From assembly GCA_020635915.1 (NCBI GenBank), contig JACJYU010000002.1:124001-188000 (forward strand): a DNA stretch of 64,000 nucleotides. Reading direction: 5' to 3'. The DNA comes from Flammeovirgaceae bacterium (GTDB lineage: Bacteria; Bacteroidota; Bacteroidia; Cytophagales; Cyclobacteriaceae). How positions within the stretch are numbered: the stretch's first letter is position 1; each line of letters opens with the position of its first letter. The notes beneath the pieces were generated by a model, which saw nothing but the letters and a program-made list of their open reading frames with translations, made no database searches and was not told where the DNA came from. A program made the translations under genes and the position numbers. Shown one piece after another: positions 63,638-64,000 of the stretch.

Positions 63638-64000
63638 ATGAAGCGATTTATAAGAAAAGTAACAAGTTATGGCCTTGGCTCCCTTGGCTCAAAATCGGAG
63701 AAAAGGAATGTAATACTGGCCAATTACACCTCACTCGTCACTTCCTCTGCCTTGTTCCTGCTCATCCCGGCCTATTATTTATACTATGGCCCCAACCTTT
63801 CCGTTTTCTCACGCCTTGCGGCCGGGGCAGTGCTTTTCCTTTTGCCCTTATGGATCAACCGCTTTGGCGCGGTTACGTTTGGCCGGGTTTTGTTGAGCTG
63901 GCTCACCCCATTCTTCGTTTTTGGCATCAGTATCCTCGACCTGGAATCGGGGGAGGCCATGTCCCCATCTTCCTTTGTGGGGCTCAGGCTATTCTTGTTG
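63638..64000 (+). CDS. Membrane protein, partial at right edge (possible sensor kinase of the LytTR regulator)
   Basis: Open to the window edge, 121 codons seen: MKRFIRKVTSYGLGSLGSKSEKRNVILANYTSLV, then helices about 30-50, 60-78 and 85-103. No catalytic domain is visible yet. It faces the LytTR gene across 151 bases, and sensor kinases with N-terminal multi-helix regions often occupy this place in Bacteroidota, so a kinase is a guess only. Confidence 0.5.
   Translation, partial: MKRFIRKVTSYGLGSLGSKSEKRNVILANYTSLVTSSALFLLIPAYYLYYGPNLSVFSRLAAGAVLFLLPLWINRFGAVTFGRVLLSWLTPFFVFGISILDLESGEAMSPSSFVGLRLFLL

Overview
The window looks like the chromosome of a Bacteroidota member, most likely Cytophagales-like. 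The evidence is SiaB/SiaC/SpoIIE partner-switch proteins, a LytTR regulator, a DUF6544 protein, start codons mostly without Shine-Dalgarno sequences, and several matches to the Bacteroidota -7 promoter box TAnnTTTG. I saw no rRNA, tRNA, CRISPR array, insertion sequence or phage gene. All calls come from reading the sequence; no database search was run.

Region 1 (1-10.7 kb): the end of a Dps gene, then a plus-strand run of a TetR regulator, a small membrane protein, a lipoprotein, a VIT1/CCC1-type metal transporter, a cupin and a complete tripartite RND efflux pump (TolC, adaptor, permease). A zinc alcohol dehydrogenase (minus) and an M50 protease with CBS domains follow. Region 2 (10.7-17.6 kb): a PNPOx-like protein, an unusual His-rich membrane protein, a PAS histidine kinase, a ferredoxin/U32 pair, heme A synthase, a hotdog thioesterase and a DGC zinc-binding protein.

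Region 3 (17.6-43.5 kb) is a nitrate/nitric oxide respiration island. It holds a DUF2249-RIC diiron repair protein, a narGHJI operon led by a dihaem cytochrome c and ending in a hemerythrin gene, a NarK transporter with an extra soluble domain, a TehA-like anion channel, an outer-membrane barrel, an Rrf2 regulator with three Cys, a NorC/NorB-like pair, a second RIC-like protein, tryptophanase, NadA, QueD and a B12-dependent (oxygen-independent) ribonucleotide reductase. Six intergenic regions in this island carry the same 20-bp palindrome, AAARGAC-N6-RTCYTTT, which defines a candidate local regulon. At several promoters it ends 5-7 bp upstream of a TAnnTTTG box.

Region 4 (43.6-60.2 kb) is a roughly 16-kb minus-strand run of signalling genes: a 4HB/GAF/PAS sensor, a histidine-kinase-like protein, CheR, CheB, a GAF protein, a SpoIIE phosphatase, SiaB kinase, SiaC, a TerB-like protein, a TerB/FHA-like/ABCG-type transporter and a string of small secreted or lipoproteins. 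Region 5 (60.4-64 kb) holds an outer-membrane barrel, a PstS-like periplasmic protein and a small secreted protein, then a LytTR regulator and the start of a divergent membrane protein. The Region 4 run and the barrel operon have the same bipartite promoter, GCTCATTGG-N26-TAATCTTGC, so they are probably co-regulated. The SiaABC/Che/ABC locus is the best candidate for an undescribed system here. The palindrome regulon and the ligand-deviant NorB are the next most interesting items.
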